From Gemmatimonadota bacterium (lineage in GTDB: Bacteria; Gemmatimonadota; Gemmatimonadetes; Gemmatimonadales; Gemmatimonadaceae): DNA of 64,000 bases. How positions within the stretch are numbered: position 1 is the stretch's first letter; each line of letters begins with the position of its first letter. The translations under genes were made by a program, and so were the position numbers. The stretch spans positions 1 through 64,000 of the forward strand of contig JACQBG010000006.1 in assembly GCA_016194585.1 (NCBI GenBank). Reading direction: 5' to 3'. Shown here one piece after another: positions 47,203 through 57,635 of the stretch. Below the pieces are notes generated by a model. That model searched no databases. It worked only from the letters and a program-made list of their open reading frames with translations, and had not been told where the DNA came from.

Positions 47203-49392
47203 TGATCACCGTCCCCGCCTCCGCCGGCGCCCACCCGCTCGCCACCACCGTGGCGCAGTTCGTGTGGTTGCTGCCGCTGCTGCCGCTGCTCGGGTTCCTG
47301 ATCAACGGCTCGCTCGCCCTCTTCTCCGCCGCCACGCTCGGCCCCGACGACCCGTCGGCGGCCGGACACGGCCACGACGGCCCCGACGATCACGCCGCGC
47401 ACGACGCCGCGCACGGCCACGACGACGGCCACCACGTGGTGCGCCACAAGTACGCCGGCATCGTGAGCCTCGTCGGGCCGGGGGTGCTGCTCGCCGCGTT
47501 CGCCCTCGCCGTCGCGATCTTCTTCGCGATGAGCGGCGTCGACATGCACGCGCCGTACGTGAACACGCTCTTCCAGTGGATGCCGGTGGGCGACCTCAGG
47601 GGTCGACGCGGCGCTCCAGCTCGACCCGCTCTCGATGGTGATGGTGCTCGTCATCACCGGGGTCGGCACGCTGATCCACATCTTCAGCGTCGGCTACATG
47701 CAGGACGACCCGGGGTACCCGCGCTACTTCGCGTACCTCAACCTCTTCGTCTTCTTCATGCTGTTGCTGGTGCTCGGCGCCAACTACCCACTGCTCTTCG
47801 TCGGGTGGGAAGGGGTGGGGCTCTGCTCCTACCTCCTCATCGGCTTCTGGTTCAGCGAGAAGGCGAACGCCGACGCCGGCAAGAAGGCGTTCATCGTGAA
47901 CCGCATCGGCGACTTCGGCTTCCTCGTCGCGATGTTCCTGCTGTTCGCGAACCTCGGCGTGCTCGATTTCGCCGGCGTCGCGGAGAACGCGTCGCGGCTG
48001 CCGGTGGGCGGGGCGGTCGTCACGGCGATCTGCCTCTTCCTGTTCCTCGGCTGCACGGGCAAGAGCGCGCAGATCCCGCTCTACGTGTGGCTCCCCGACG
48101 CGATGGCCGGTCCGACCCCCGTCTCAGCGCTCATCCACGCCGCGACGATGGTGACGGCGGGCGTGTACCTCGTGGCGCGCAGCAGCCTGCTCTTCTCGAT
48201 GGCGCCGGTGGCCTCGCTCACCGTGGCCGCCGTGGGCGCGATGACGGCGCTCTTCGCGGCGACGATCGGCCTCAAGCAGTGGGACATCAAGAAGGTCCTC
48301 GCGTACTCCACCGTCTCGCAGCTCGGCTACATGTTCGTGGGCGTCGGCGTGGGGGCGTACACGGCCGGCGTGTTCCACCTCGTGACGCACGCGTTCTTCA
48401 AGGCGCTGCTCTTCCTCGGCTCGGGCTCGGTGATCTTCGCGATGCACCGGGCGTACCACGCCACGCACAACCACGACGACGCGCAGGACATGCGCAACAT
48501 GGGCGGGCTGAAGAAGTTCATGCCCGTCACCTGGACCCTGATGTGGATCGCGACGCTCGCCATCGCCGGCATCCCGCCGTTCTCGGGGTTCTTCTCGAAG
48601 GACGAGATCCTCGGCACGGTGTTCACGCGCGCGCACGGGTCGACGCTCGCCGAGGCGACGTGGCTCGGGCTCCCCGGGAGCACGGTACTGTACGTCGTGT
48701 ACGTGTTCGGGCTCTCGGCGGCGCTCCTCACCGCGATCTACATGACGCGGATGATGATCTACACCTTCCACGGCCCGAACCGCACCGGCGAGCAGGAACA
48801 GACGCACCTCGCCGAAGCGCCCTGGATCATGACGGGCCCGCTCGTCGTGCTCGGCATCGCGAGCGCGATCGGCGGCTGGCTGAACCTGCCGGAGCTCATC
48901 AAGCTCGGTCCGACGGACCGCCTCGCGCACTGGCTCGAGCCGGTGGTGGGCGCCGCGACGGCGCGCATCGCCGGCGGCGAGGGGCACGGCGGCGCCGAGG
49001 TGAACGAATGGATGCTCATCGGCATCGCGGTCGCGATCGCCGTGGCCGGCATCACGATCGCGCTGACGCGCCTCAAGCCCGCGGCGCTCGTGCCGAAGAA
49101 GCAGGACGTCCCATCGACGGGCTTCGCCCGCGTGCTCGAGCACAAGTACTTCATCGACGAGGCGTACGACGCGGCCATCGTGCAGCCGGTGGAGAAGGGG
49201 TCGCGGTTCGTGCTCTGGAAGGGCGTCGACGTCGGCCTCATCGACGGACTGTTCGTGAACGGCAGCGCGATGTTCGCCCGGGCGATGGGGTGGATGGGTT
49301 CGCAGCTGCAGAGCGGGCAGGTCGGCACGTATGCCTGGGTCCTGCTGATCGGCGTCATCGCGCTGCTCGGCGCCTTCACCAAGTACCGTTGA
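47202..49392 (+). CDS. nuoL: NADH-quinone oxidoreductase subunit L, frameshifted
   Basis: Distal proton-pumping subunit of complex I, about 730 residues when restored. The first frame (47202 to about 47600) encodes helix 1, a His/Asp-rich stretch (about residues 48-82) and helix 2, up to MPVGDL. At the GGGG of 47599-47602 the frame breaks. With one G fewer it continues as VDAALQLDPLSMVMVLVITGVG, and the rest (SVGYMQDDPGYPRYFAYLNLF, GWEGVGLCSYLLIGFW, HAATMVTAGVYL) runs intact to 49392. The His-rich segment between the first two helices is not part of the usual NuoL. The C-terminal lateral helix and final helix (about 49130-49390) are present. Confidence 0.9.
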
Positions 49393-49408
49393 GCGCCGGC
49401 CCGATCCC

Positions 49409-50995
49409 ATGACAGAACTCCTCGACTCCCTCGGTTACAACAACTGGATCCTGCCGGTGCTGCTCGGGCTCCCGCTCGCCGGCGCGGCGCTCGTGCTGCT
49501 GCGCGGCTGGCTGTGGCGCCCCGCCGGCACGACCGATCTCGACGTGATGCGGCAGACGCGGATGATCGCCTTCGCCGTGTTCACGCTCGAAGCCGTCCTC
49601 TCGCTCGGCCTCTGGTGGTCGGTGAACCCCGCCTCCGCGGGGTGGACGGCGCGCGTCACGATGAACTGGATCCCGAACTGGGGCGTGCACTTCGACGTCG
49701 GCGTGGACGGCATCGCCACGATGCTCATCCTGCTGACGACGCTGCTCATGCCGCTCGCCGTGCTCGGCAGCTGGACCAGCATCCGCGAGAAGACGGCGGC
49801 GTACTACGCCCTGCTGCTCGTGCTCACGACCGGCATGCTCGGCGTGTTCATGGCGCTCGATCTCGTGCTCTTCTACGTGTTCTGGGAGCTGATGCTCGTG
49901 CCGATGTACCTGATCATCGGCATCTGGGGCGGGCAGCGCCGCCTGTACGCGAGCCTCAAGTTCTTCATCTATACGATGGTCGGATCGCTGCTCATGCTCG
50001 TGGCGATCATCTACCTCGGGCTGCTGCTCCCGGGCGGGAACGGGCAGCCGATGTTCGGCTACGACTACCTGTTGCACCAGGTGCACCTGAACCCCGCGCA
50101 GCAGTTCTGGCTCTTCGGGGCGTTCGCGCTGGCGTTCATGGTGAAGGTGCCGATGTGGCCCTTCCACACGTGGCTCCCCGACGCGCACGTCGAGGCGCCG
50201 ACCGCCGGCTCCGTGATCCTCGCGGCGATCATGCTCAAGATGGGGACGTTCGGCTTCATCCGGTACGCGCTCCCGCTCTTCCCGAACGCGGCGACGAGCG
50301 AGGGCGTGCGGACGCTGTTCCTCACGCTCGCCGTCATCGGCATCGTGTACGGCGCGCTCGTCGCGCTCGTGCAGCCCGACTTCAAGAAGCTCGTCGCCTA
50401 TTCGTCGGTGAGCCACCTCGGCTTCGTGATGCTCGGCCTCTTCGCCCTCACGCCCCAGTCGGTGCAGGGCGCCCTGATGGTGAACCTGAGCCACGGCGTC
50501 TCGACCGGCGCGCTCTTCCTCATGATCGGCATGATCTACGAGCGGCGGCACACGCGCATGATCGCCGACTACGGCGGCATCGCCGCGGTGACGCCGGTGT
50601 TCGCGACGCTGCTCACGATCGTCTGCCTGAGCTCGATCGGCGTCCCCGGCACGAACGGGTTCGTCGGCGAGTTCCTCGTCCTCATCGGGTCGTACCGGTC
50701 GCAGCCGGTGTACGCGATCGTCGCCGCGACCGCGGTGATCTTCGCGGCGGCGTACCTGCTCTGGGCGCTGCAGCGCATCATCTACAATCCGCTCACCAAG
50801 CCCGAGAACAAGGGACTCACCGACCTCAACCGCCGGGAGATCGCCTTGCTCGTGCCGCTGATCGCCGCCATCGTGTGGCTCGGCGTGTACCCGAAGCCCG
50901 TGCTCGAGATGACGCAGGCCGCCGCGACGCGGCTCGTGCGGCATGTCGAGAGCGGGGGCAACGCCGATAGCGGCTCGCCGATGGAGATCCGGTAA
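49409..50995 (+). CDS. nuoM: NADH-quinone oxidoreductase subunit M
   Basis: Antiporter-like proton-pumping subunit, 528 residues and about 14 helices. FYVFWELMLVPMYLIIGIWGG contains the conserved pump Glu. HTWLPDAHVEAPTAGSVILA and KKLVAYSSVSHLGFVMLG are the family signatures with conserved Lys and His residues. The frame is intact. It overlaps nuoN by one base (TAATG). Confidence 0.96.
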   Translation: MTELLDSLGYNNWILPVLLGLPLAGAALVLLRGWLWRPAGTTDLDVMRQTRMIAFAVFTLEAVLSLGLWWSVNPASAGWTARVTMNWIPNWGVHFDVGVDGIATMLILLTTLLMPLAVLGSWTSIREKTAAYYALLLVLTTGMLGVFMALDLVLFYVFWELMLVPMYLIIGIWGGQRRLYASLKFFIYTMVGSLLMLVAIIYLGLLLPGGNGQPMFGYDYLLHQVHLNPAQQFWLFGAFALAFMVKVPMWPFHTWLPDAHVEAPTAGSVILAAIMLKMGTFGFIRYALPLFPNAATSEGVRTLFLTLAVIGIVYGALVALVQPDFKKLVAYSSVSHLGFVMLGLFALTPQSVQGALMVNLSHGVSTGALFLMIGMIYERRHTRMIADYGGIAAVTPVFATLLTIVCLSSIGVPGTNGFVGEFLVLIGSYRSQPVYAIVAATAVIFAAAYLLWALQRIIYNPLTKPENKGLTDLNRREIALLVPLIAAIVWLGVYPKPVLEMTQAAATRLVRHVESGGNADSGSPMEIR

Positions 50996-52518
50996 TGCGC
51001 TACGACCTCCTGATCCCCAGCCAGCTGATGGGCGCGATGACGCCCGACCTGCTGCTGATGGGCGGCGCGATGGTCATGATGCTCGTCGCCGCCTGGCGCA
51101 CCGAGAGCGACGACCACCAGCGGACGGTCGGCTGGGGGAGTCTCGTCGTGCTGGCGGCGACCCTCGGCGCCGTGCTCTGGTTCGCGTTCGGCGACGCCAC
51201 GGCCGGCCAGGGCGTGATCGCCGTCGACAAGTTCCGCTGGGCCGCCGACGTGATCTTCCTGCTCGCCGCCATGGGCACGGTGGCGCTGGGGATGGACCAC
51301 AACACACGCGACGGCATCACGCACGCCGAGTCGCACGTGCTCGTGCTGTTCGCCACCTCCGGGATGATGATCATGGCCGCGGCGCGCGACCTGATGATCC
51401 TCTTCCTCGGCCTCGAGATGATGTCGATCGCCGTCTACGTGCTCGCGGGGATGAACCGCCGAAGCGAGCGGTCGGCCGAGGGCGCGCTCAAGTACTTCCT
51501 GCTCGGCGCGTTCGCGACGGGCTTCCTGCTGTACGGCATCGCGCTCGTGTACGGCGCGACCGGCTCCACGAACACCACCGAGATCGGCACGCGCATCATG
51601 GGCTACCAGCTGCACCACACGGCGATGCTGCTCGTCGGCGTGGGGCTGCTGCTCGTCGGCTTCGGCTTCAAGGTGGCGGCGGTGCCGTTCCACATGTGGT
51701 CGCCCGACGTCTACGAGGGCGCGCCGACGCCGATCACGGCGTTCATGGCCTCGGCGGTGAAGGCGGCCGCGTTCGCCGGGTTCTTCCGCGTGTGGATCGA
51801 CGCCTTCAGCGTGCTGGACTTCGCGTGGTTCGCGCCGGTGTGGTGGCTCGCCTCCATCACGATGCTCGTCGGCAACGTCGTCGCGCTCGCGCAGCGCAAC
51901 ATCAAGCGCATGCTGGCCTACTCCAGCATCGCCCACAGCGGCTACCTGCTCGTGGCGATCGAGACCGGCACGCACCTCGGCGCCGCGGCGTTCCTGTTCT
52001 ACCTCATCGCCTACACGCTGGCGACGTTCGGCGCGTTCGCGATCGTCGCCACGCTCACGCGCGTCAACGAGCAGGGACTCGACATCGCCGACTACGACGG
52101 CCTGTGGACCGTGCGCCCGTGGCTGGCGACGGCGATGGCGGTGTGCATGCTGGCGCTGCTCGGCTTCCCGATCTTCGGCGGCGTGGGCTTCTTCGCCAAG
52201 TGGTATCTGCTGCAGGCCGCCCTCTCGGCGGAGCACATGCTCATCCCGCTCGCCGTGCTCCTCGTGCTGACGTCGGTCGTGTCGGCCGGCTACTACCTCG
52301 GCGTGGTGCGCGCCATGTTCATGAAGCCGCGCGCCGAGGGCGCGCCCGAGATCGCGCCGACGGGCAAGATGACCCGCCTCGTGCTCGGCATCACCATCGC
52401 CGCGATCCTCGGACTCGGGGTGTTCCCGGGGCGCCTTGCCCGATGGACGCGGCAGAGCGTCCCGGTGCCGCCCGCCGCGGCGGCCGCTACCGCGACCGGC
52501 CAGACGGCGAGTCGCTGA
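50995..52518 (+). CDS. nuoN: NADH-quinone oxidoreductase subunit N
   Basis: Third antiporter-like subunit, 507 residues and about 14 helices. DLMILFLGLEMMSIAVYVLAG and FKVAAVPFHMWSPDVYEGAPTPITAFM are the NuoN signatures, and RNIKRMLAYSSIAHSGYLL follows. The short C-terminal Ala-rich tail is unremarkable. It ends the nuo operon; no clear terminator is seen before the next gene 65 bases on. Confidence 0.96.
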   Translation: MRYDLLIPSQLMGAMTPDLLLMGGAMVMMLVAAWRTESDDHQRTVGWGSLVVLAATLGAVLWFAFGDATAGQGVIAVDKFRWAADVIFLLAAMGTVALGMDHNTRDGITHAESHVLVLFATSGMMIMAAARDLMILFLGLEMMSIAVYVLAGMNRRSERSAEGALKYFLLGAFATGFLLYGIALVYGATGSTNTTEIGTRIMGYQLHHTAMLLVGVGLLLVGFGFKVAAVPFHMWSPDVYEGAPTPITAFMASAVKAAAFAGFFRVWIDAFSVLDFAWFAPVWWLASITMLVGNVVALAQRNIKRMLAYSSIAHSGYLLVAIETGTHLGAAAFLFYLIAYTLATFGAFAIVATLTRVNEQGLDIADYDGLWTVRPWLATAMAVCMLALLGFPIFGGVGFFAKWYLLQAALSAEHMLIPLAVLLVLTSVVSAGYYLGVVRAMFMKPRAEGAPEIAPTGKMTRLVLGITIAAILGLGVFPGRLARWTRQSVPVPPAAAAATATGQTASR

Positions 52519-52583
52519 ACCGTGTCTCACCTCAGGGGGCGGACCGCACCAGCGCTCCGCCCTCGTTCGTTTCGGGGCCTCCC

Positions 52584-53957
52584 ATGATCTCTCCTGGCAT
52601 CTTCCGGCAGTACGACATCCGCGGCGTGGTGGGGAACGACCTCACCGTCGAAGCCGCCGAAGGCATCGGGCGTGGGTTCGGCGCCCTCCTCGCGGAACGG
52701 GGCATCACGCCGCAGATCGTCGTAGGGCGTGACAACCGGCCGAGCGGTACCGCGCTACGCGATGCGCTCGTGCGCGGGCTGCGCGCCGTGGGCGTGTCGG
52801 TCATCGACATCGGCATCGTGCCGACGCCGCTCATGTACTGGGCGCTGCACCACCTGCCGGTGCACGGCGGCATCCAGATCACCGGGTCGCACAATCCGCC
52901 GGAATTCAACGGATTCAAGATCTGCGTGGGCACGGCGTCGCTGCACGGCGACGGCATCCAGCGCCTGCGGCAGCTGATCGAGGCGGGGAAGTTCCCGGGG
53001 GGCGAGGGCACGCTGCGCGAGGAATCGGTGATCGACCGCTACGTCGATGACATCGTCGCGCGCATCGGCCCGTTGAGCCGTCCGCTCAAGGTCGTCATCG
53101 ACTGCGGCAACGGCGTCGGCTCGCTGGTCGCGCCGAAGCTCTTCCCGCGGCTCGGCATCACCCCCACGCTGCTGTTCGCCGAGAGCGACGGCACGTTCCC
53201 CAACCATCACCCCGATCCGACGGTCGTCGAGAACCTGCACGACCTCATCGCCGCGGTGCGGCGCGAAGGGGCCGACCTCGGCATCGGGTTCGACGGCGAC
53301 GCCGACCGCATCGGCATCGTCGACGGGAAGGGAACGATCATCTGGGGTGACTACCTGCTGATCCTCTACGCGCGCGACGTGCTGGCGCGCACGGGCAAGG
53401 GACAGTCGATCATCTTCGACGTGAAGTGCTCGCAAGCGCTCCCCGACGCCATCGCCGGCGCGGGCGGCAAGCCCGTCATGTGGAAGACCGGCCATTCGCT
53501 CATCAAGGAGAAGATGAAGGAGCTGCACGCGCCGCTCGCCGGCGAGATGAGCGGCCACATGTTCTTCACCGAGGGCTTCTACGGGCACGACGACGCGCTC
53601 TACGGCGCCGCGCGCCTGCTGCGCATCGTCGCCGACTCGGGGAAGAGCGTCGCCGACCTGCTCGCCGACATCCCGCACTACGTGTCCACCCCCGAGATCC
53701 GGGTGGACTGCCCCGACGACCAGAAGTTCGCGATCGTCGACGCGGCGACCGCGTACTTCCGCGCGCGCCACCAGGTGATCGACGTCGACGGCGTGCGCAT
53801 CCTCTACGGCGACGGCTGGGGGCTCATCCGCGCATCGAACACGCAGCCGATCCTCGTCGTGCGATTCGAGGCGCTGTCGGAGGCACGGTTGCGCGAGATC
53901 CGTGGCGAGGTCGCGGGTTGGCTCGCCGCCCAGGGTGTGTCCTTCCCAGAGGCGTGA
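52584..53957 (+). CDS. Phosphomannomutase / phosphoglucomutase
   Basis: Alpha-D-phosphohexomutase of 457 residues, converting hexose 6-phosphates to 1-phosphates for polysaccharide precursors. FRQYDIRGVVGNDLT starts domain 1. The catalytic phosphoserine lies in ITGSHNPPEFNGFK. The Mg-binding loop is GFDGDADRIGIVD, the sugar-binding loop GEMSGHMFF, and RASNTQPILVVRFEA is the phosphate-binding loop of domain 4. The AlgC/ManB-type dual specificity is typical of this form but cannot be proved here. The ATG follows nuoN after a short gap. Confidence 0.94.
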   Translation: MISPGIFRQYDIRGVVGNDLTVEAAEGIGRGFGALLAERGITPQIVVGRDNRPSGTALRDALVRGLRAVGVSVIDIGIVPTPLMYWALHHLPVHGGIQITGSHNPPEFNGFKICVGTASLHGDGIQRLRQLIEAGKFPGGEGTLREESVIDRYVDDIVARIGPLSRPLKVVIDCGNGVGSLVAPKLFPRLGITPTLLFAESDGTFPNHHPDPTVVENLHDLIAAVRREGADLGIGFDGDADRIGIVDGKGTIIWGDYLLILYARDVLARTGKGQSIIFDVKCSQALPDAIAGAGGKPVMWKTGHSLIKEKMKELHAPLAGEMSGHMFFTEGFYGHDDALYGAARLLRIVADSGKSVADLLADIPHYVSTPEIRVDCPDDQKFAIVDAATAYFRARHQVIDVDGVRILYGDGWGLIRASNTQPILVVRFEALSEARLREIRGEVAGWLAAQGVSFPEA

Positions 53958-53958
53958 G

Positions 53959-56427
53959 ATGACGCCGCGGCGCTGGCTCCTGCTGCTCGCGGCCAGCGTC
54001 GCCGTCCTCCTGTTCGTCGGGCGCCTGCTCGCCGGCATCTATGGCGAGTGGACGTGGTACGCCGCGATGGGAGCGCTGCCCGTGTATCGCCTGCGGCTCT
54101 GGCACGAATGGGGCCAGCGCCTCGCGGCGGGAGCGCTCGCCTTCGCCTTCGCGCTCCCGAATCTGTACGCCGTGCGCGCGTCGATCGTGTCGCTCGTGCT
54201 CCCGCGCCGGCTCGGCAACCTCGACTTCGGCGAGGCCGTGCCGGGGCGCTACCTCACCATCACGGTCGTGGTGCTGGCCGCGCTCGCCGCCATCGCGCTG
54301 GCGTTCCCGCTCGACGACTGGACGGTGCTCGCCGCCGCTCGACTCGGGGTGCCCTTCGGCGAATCGGAGCCGTTCAACGACCGCGACCTCGGATTCTACG
54401 TGTACCACCTGCCGTTCGAGCGGTCGGTGCACCTCTGGGCGATGATGGTGGTGCTCATGGTGGGATCGATGGTCGTGCTCCTGTACGCGATCACGCCGAG
54501 CCTCCGCTGGGAGCGCGGCCGGTTCGCGGTGAGCACGTACGTGCGACGCCATCTCTCCCTGCTGGCCGCGTGCCTGCTGTTGCTGGTCGCGTGGAGCTAC
54601 CGACTCGACGGCCTCTCGCTGCTCGCGAACGGGAGCGGCCCCGACGGCGCCTTCGACGCGTTCGACCATCTCGTGGCGACGCCGGCGCTCACCGGACTCT
54701 CGTTGGGCGCGCTCCTCTCCTCGGTGGTCGTCGCCTGGGCCGGCTGGCACGGCTATCATCGCGTTCTGCTCGTGATGCTCGGCGCGATGCTGCTGGCCGG
54801 GCCGGCCGAACGCGGGCTGCTCCCCATCGCCGCGCACTGGGGAGTGCCGGAACGCGAGCGGCGCGCCGCCGACCGCCCGTACCGGCAGACGCGCGCCGCG
54901 TTCACGCGCCGTGCGTTCGCCATCGAACGGATCGTGCCGGCGGATTCGCTGCACGCCCCGGGCATCGCGGCGACCGAACTGCCGGCGCATCTCGCGAGTT
55001 GGGATCCCATCGCGCTGGAGCGGTCGGCGGACTTCGCGCGACGCGGCACCGCGGCGGCGATCGACTTCGATCCCTCGGGCGGCACGCTCCTCGCGCGAGT
55101 GCTCGAGCGCCCGGAGGCCGACGAGGCGCCGTGGTGGCTCATGACGAGCCTCGCCGGTGCCGTGGACGACCGCGGACATCCACTCGCGCCCTTCGGAGCC
55201 GACGGCCCCGACGGCGTGCGGTCGATCGCCGGCGTGCAGCTGTGGGATGGCGCGCCGCGCTTCCTGGTCGCCCTCGACAGCGGCGCCCATCTTGCCGCCC
55301 CGCCATTCGCGTCGTGGCCGGAGCGACTCGGGCACGCGTGGCATCTCCGCAAACCGGGGCTCCTCTGGCGCGACGGCGCGCAGCCGCGCTCGCGGATCGT
55401 GTACCACCGCGAGGTCACCGAGCGCGTCGCGCGCCTCGCGCCCTTCTTCACGCCGGGGCTCGAAGTGCAGCCGGTCGTCGACGGTGACTCGTTGACGTGG
55501 TTGGTCGAATTGTTCGCGACGTCGGACGAGTACCCGATCGCCGAGGCGGTCCCGTTCGCCGGTGCCGAGCAGCGCTACGTGCGGCACGCCGCGACGGCGG
55601 CGGTGCAGGCGCAGACCGGACGCGTCACGCTGTACGCGGATCCGCATCCGGATGCGTACACCCGTACCTGGATCGCGCAGTTCCCCGAGCTCTTCCACCC
55701 GGCCACCGCGATGCCCGACGTACTCGTGCGCCGGCGCGCGCCGAGCGCCGACCTGCTCGCGCTGCAGGGCGCGGTGCTGATGCGCACCGGGTTCGCCGGT
55801 GACTCGCTGCGGCCGCGCGCCCTCGGGCTCGCCGACGACGCCGACGCGGAGTTCGGAGGCGAACTCGCCTCGCCCTTCGTCGCGCCGGGCGAGGAGCCGG
55901 CGCTGGCGCGCTCCCTCGCGCTCGTGGGGGGCGACGACGCCGTCTGGGGTACTCTGGTCGCCCGCGGGGGCACGTCGCCCCGCACCGTCTGGTACCGGCG
56001 CGCCGGCGCCGGCCAGTGGACGCCGCTGTTGAGCGCCCTGCAGCATGCCGCCGACAGCGCCGGAATCCAGCGGGGGCGGACGACGCCGCGCCGCGGCCTG
56101 GTGACGGTCGTGCCCACCGATGACGGGCTCGCGTACGTGCAGTCGTTCTACGACTGGCACGATCCGCCGTCGCTCGCCGGCGTCGCGGTGGCGCTGGTGG
56201 GGAGCACGGGCGACCAAGGCGCGAGCACCGTCGTCGTTCGCGCCGGCCACACCCTCGCCGAAGCGCTCGGCATGAAGACGTCGGCGCCGGGGCAGGTGCC
56301 CGCCGCGTGGCGCGCTCGCGTCGACGCGCTCTACGGCACGATGGATCGCGCGCTCCGCCGGGGGGATTGGAGCGCGTTCGGCGAGGCGTTCACGGCACTC
56401 GGGAAGCTGCTGCGCGCCGCGCCCTGA
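53959..56427 (+). CDS. UPF0182 family membrane protein, divergent
   Basis: Membrane protein of 822 residues. Seven hydrophobic segments occupy about residues 5-310, with the family motif NDRDLGFYVYHLPF. A large soluble part follows, starting RPYRQTRAAFTRRAFAIERI. These match UPF0182 (COG1615), whose function is unknown. It is shorter than many members (about 900-1000 residues) and the conserved Asn-Arg-His-Leu-x-Tyr-Thr-His block of the soluble domain is not recognisable, so it is a divergent member. The ATG lies one base after the mutase stop. The soluble half has several ordinary signs of coding but no identifiable catalytic motif. Confidence 0.78.
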   Translation: MTPRRWLLLLAASVAVLLFVGRLLAGIYGEWTWYAAMGALPVYRLRLWHEWGQRLAAGALAFAFALPNLYAVRASIVSLVLPRRLGNLDFGEAVPGRYLTITVVVLAALAAIALAFPLDDWTVLAAARLGVPFGESEPFNDRDLGFYVYHLPFERSVHLWAMMVVLMVGSMVVLLYAITPSLRWERGRFAVSTYVRRHLSLLAACLLLLVAWSYRLDGLSLLANGSGPDGAFDAFDHLVATPALTGLSLGALLSSVVVAWAGWHGYHRVLLVMLGAMLLAGPAERGLLPIAAHWGVPERERRAADRPYRQTRAAFTRRAFAIERIVPADSLHAPGIAATELPAHLASWDPIALERSADFARRGTAAAIDFDPSGGTLLARVLERPEADEAPWWLMTSLAGAVDDRGHPLAPFGADGPDGVRSIAGVQLWDGAPRFLVALDSGAHLAAPPFASWPERLGHAWHLRKPGLLWRDGAQPRSRIVYHREVTERVARLAPFFTPGLEVQPVVDGDSLTWLVELFATSDEYPIAEAVPFAGAEQRYVRHAATAAVQAQTGRVTLYADPHPDAYTRTWIAQFPELFHPATAMPDVLVRRRAPSADLLALQGAVLMRTGFAGDSLRPRALGLADDADAEFGGELASPFVAPGEEPALARSLALVGGDDAVWGTLVARGGTSPRTVWYRRAGAGQWTPLLSALQHAADSAGIQRGRTTPRRGLVTVVPTDDGLAYVQSFYDWHDPPSLAGVAVALVGSTGDQGASTVVVRAGHTLAEALGMKTSAPGQVPAAWRARVDALYGTMDRALRRGDWSAFGEAFTALGKLLRAAP

Positions 56428-56489
56428 TCGCCGCTCATTCAGGTAAGTTTACAGGCTGTCGCACACATGACCTCCATCCGGTCTCACTG

Positions 56490-57635
56490 ATGAACCTCCA
56501 CGAATATCAAGCGAAGGACATTCTCCGCGGATACGGCGTGCCGATTCCCGCGGGTGAAGTCGCCACCTCGCCCGAGCAGGCGGAAGCGATCGCCATGAAG
56601 CTCGGCACCGCGGTGATGGTGAAGGCGCAGGTCCACGCCGGCGGCCGCGGCAAGGCGGGCGGCGTGAAGTTCTGCAAGACGCCGGCCGACGCGAAGGAGA
56701 AGGCCACCGCGATCCTCGGCATGCACATCAAGGGGCTGACGGTCGAGAAGGTGCTCGTCACGACGGCGGCCGACATCGCCAGCGAGGCGTACGTCGGCAT
56801 CATCGTCGACCGCCAGCGCAAGAAGCCCGTGTTCATGGTGAGCGCGGCGGGCGGCATCGACATCGAGGAAGTGGCCGCCAAGACGCCGGAGAAGATCCTC
56901 TACGTCCCCGTCGACACGCGCTACGGGCTGCGCGGCTACGAGGCGATGCGGATGGGCTTCTTCCTCTACCAGGACATCAAACTCGTCAAGCAGGCGGCGA
57001 AGATCATGCAGCAGCTCTACGCCGCGTTCATGGCGAGCGGCTGCTCGCTCGCCGAGATCAACCCGCTCGTCGGCACGCCGTCGGGCGAACTCATCGCCGT
57101 CGACGGCAAGATGGTCGTCGACGACAACGAGCTCGACCGGCACAAGGACATCGAGGCGCTGCGTGACGTCTCGAGCGAGGCGCCGAGCGAGGTGGATGCG
57201 CGCAACTGCAACCTCACGTTCATCAAGCTCGAGGGCGACGTCGGCTGCGTGGTGAACGGCGCCGGCCTCGCCATGGCGACGATGGACCTCGTGAAGTACT
57301 ACGGCGGCGAGCCGGCGAACTTCCTCGACATCGGCGGGTCGTCGAACCCGGAGAAGGTCGTCAACGCCCTGCGCATCATCACCGCCGACCCGGCCGTGAA
57401 GTGCATCCTGTTCAACATCTTCGGCGGCATCACGCGCACCGACGACGTGGCCAACGGCATCGTCACCGCGACGAAGTCGAACCCGCTCAAGGTGCCGATC
57501 GTCATCCGCCTCACCGGCACCAACGAAGAGATCGCGATGAAGATCCTGACCGAGAACGGGTTCTCCGCCTCGAGCGACATGGACGAGGCGGTCCAGAAGG
57601 CCGTGCAGCTGGCGAAGGGAGGGAAGGCCGCGTGA
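56490..57635 (+). CDS. sucC: Succinyl-CoA synthetase beta subunit
   Basis: Beta subunit of the TCA enzyme interconverting succinyl-CoA and succinate with nucleotide phosphorylation, 381 residues. The ATP-grasp domain begins [35 protein letters not shown] binds nucleotide; AEINPLVGT and [30 protein letters not shown] belong to the C-terminal part. The start is at the standard [16 protein letters not shown] (56444-56449), like the -10 of nuoA, lies upstream without a clear -35. The stop overlaps sucD. Confidence 0.97.
   Translation: MNLHEYQAKDILRGYGVPIPAGEVATSPEQAEAIAMKLGTAVMVKAQVHAGGRGKAGGVKFCKTPADAKEKATAILGMHIKGLTVEKVLVTTAADIASEAYVGIIVDRQRKKPVFMVSAAGGIDIEEVAAKTPEKILYVPVDTRYGLRGYEAMRMGFFLYQDIKLVKQAAKIMQQLYAAFMASGCSLAEINPLVGTPSGELIAVDGKMVVDDNELDRHKDIEALRDVSSEAPSEVDARNCNLTFIKLEGDVGCVVNGAGLAMATMDLVKYYGGEPANFLDIGGSSNPEKVVNALRIITADPAVKCILFNIFGGITRTDDVANGIVTATKSNPLKVPIVIRLTGTNEEIAMKILTENGFSASSDMDEAVQKAVQLAKGGKAA

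Noticed and set aside
52519-52583. Upstream extension of the phosphohexomutase into the end of nuoN.
   Set aside because: The mutase family starts near FRQYDIRG; the preceding residues in that frame are the shadow of nuoN, so ATG 52584 was chosen.
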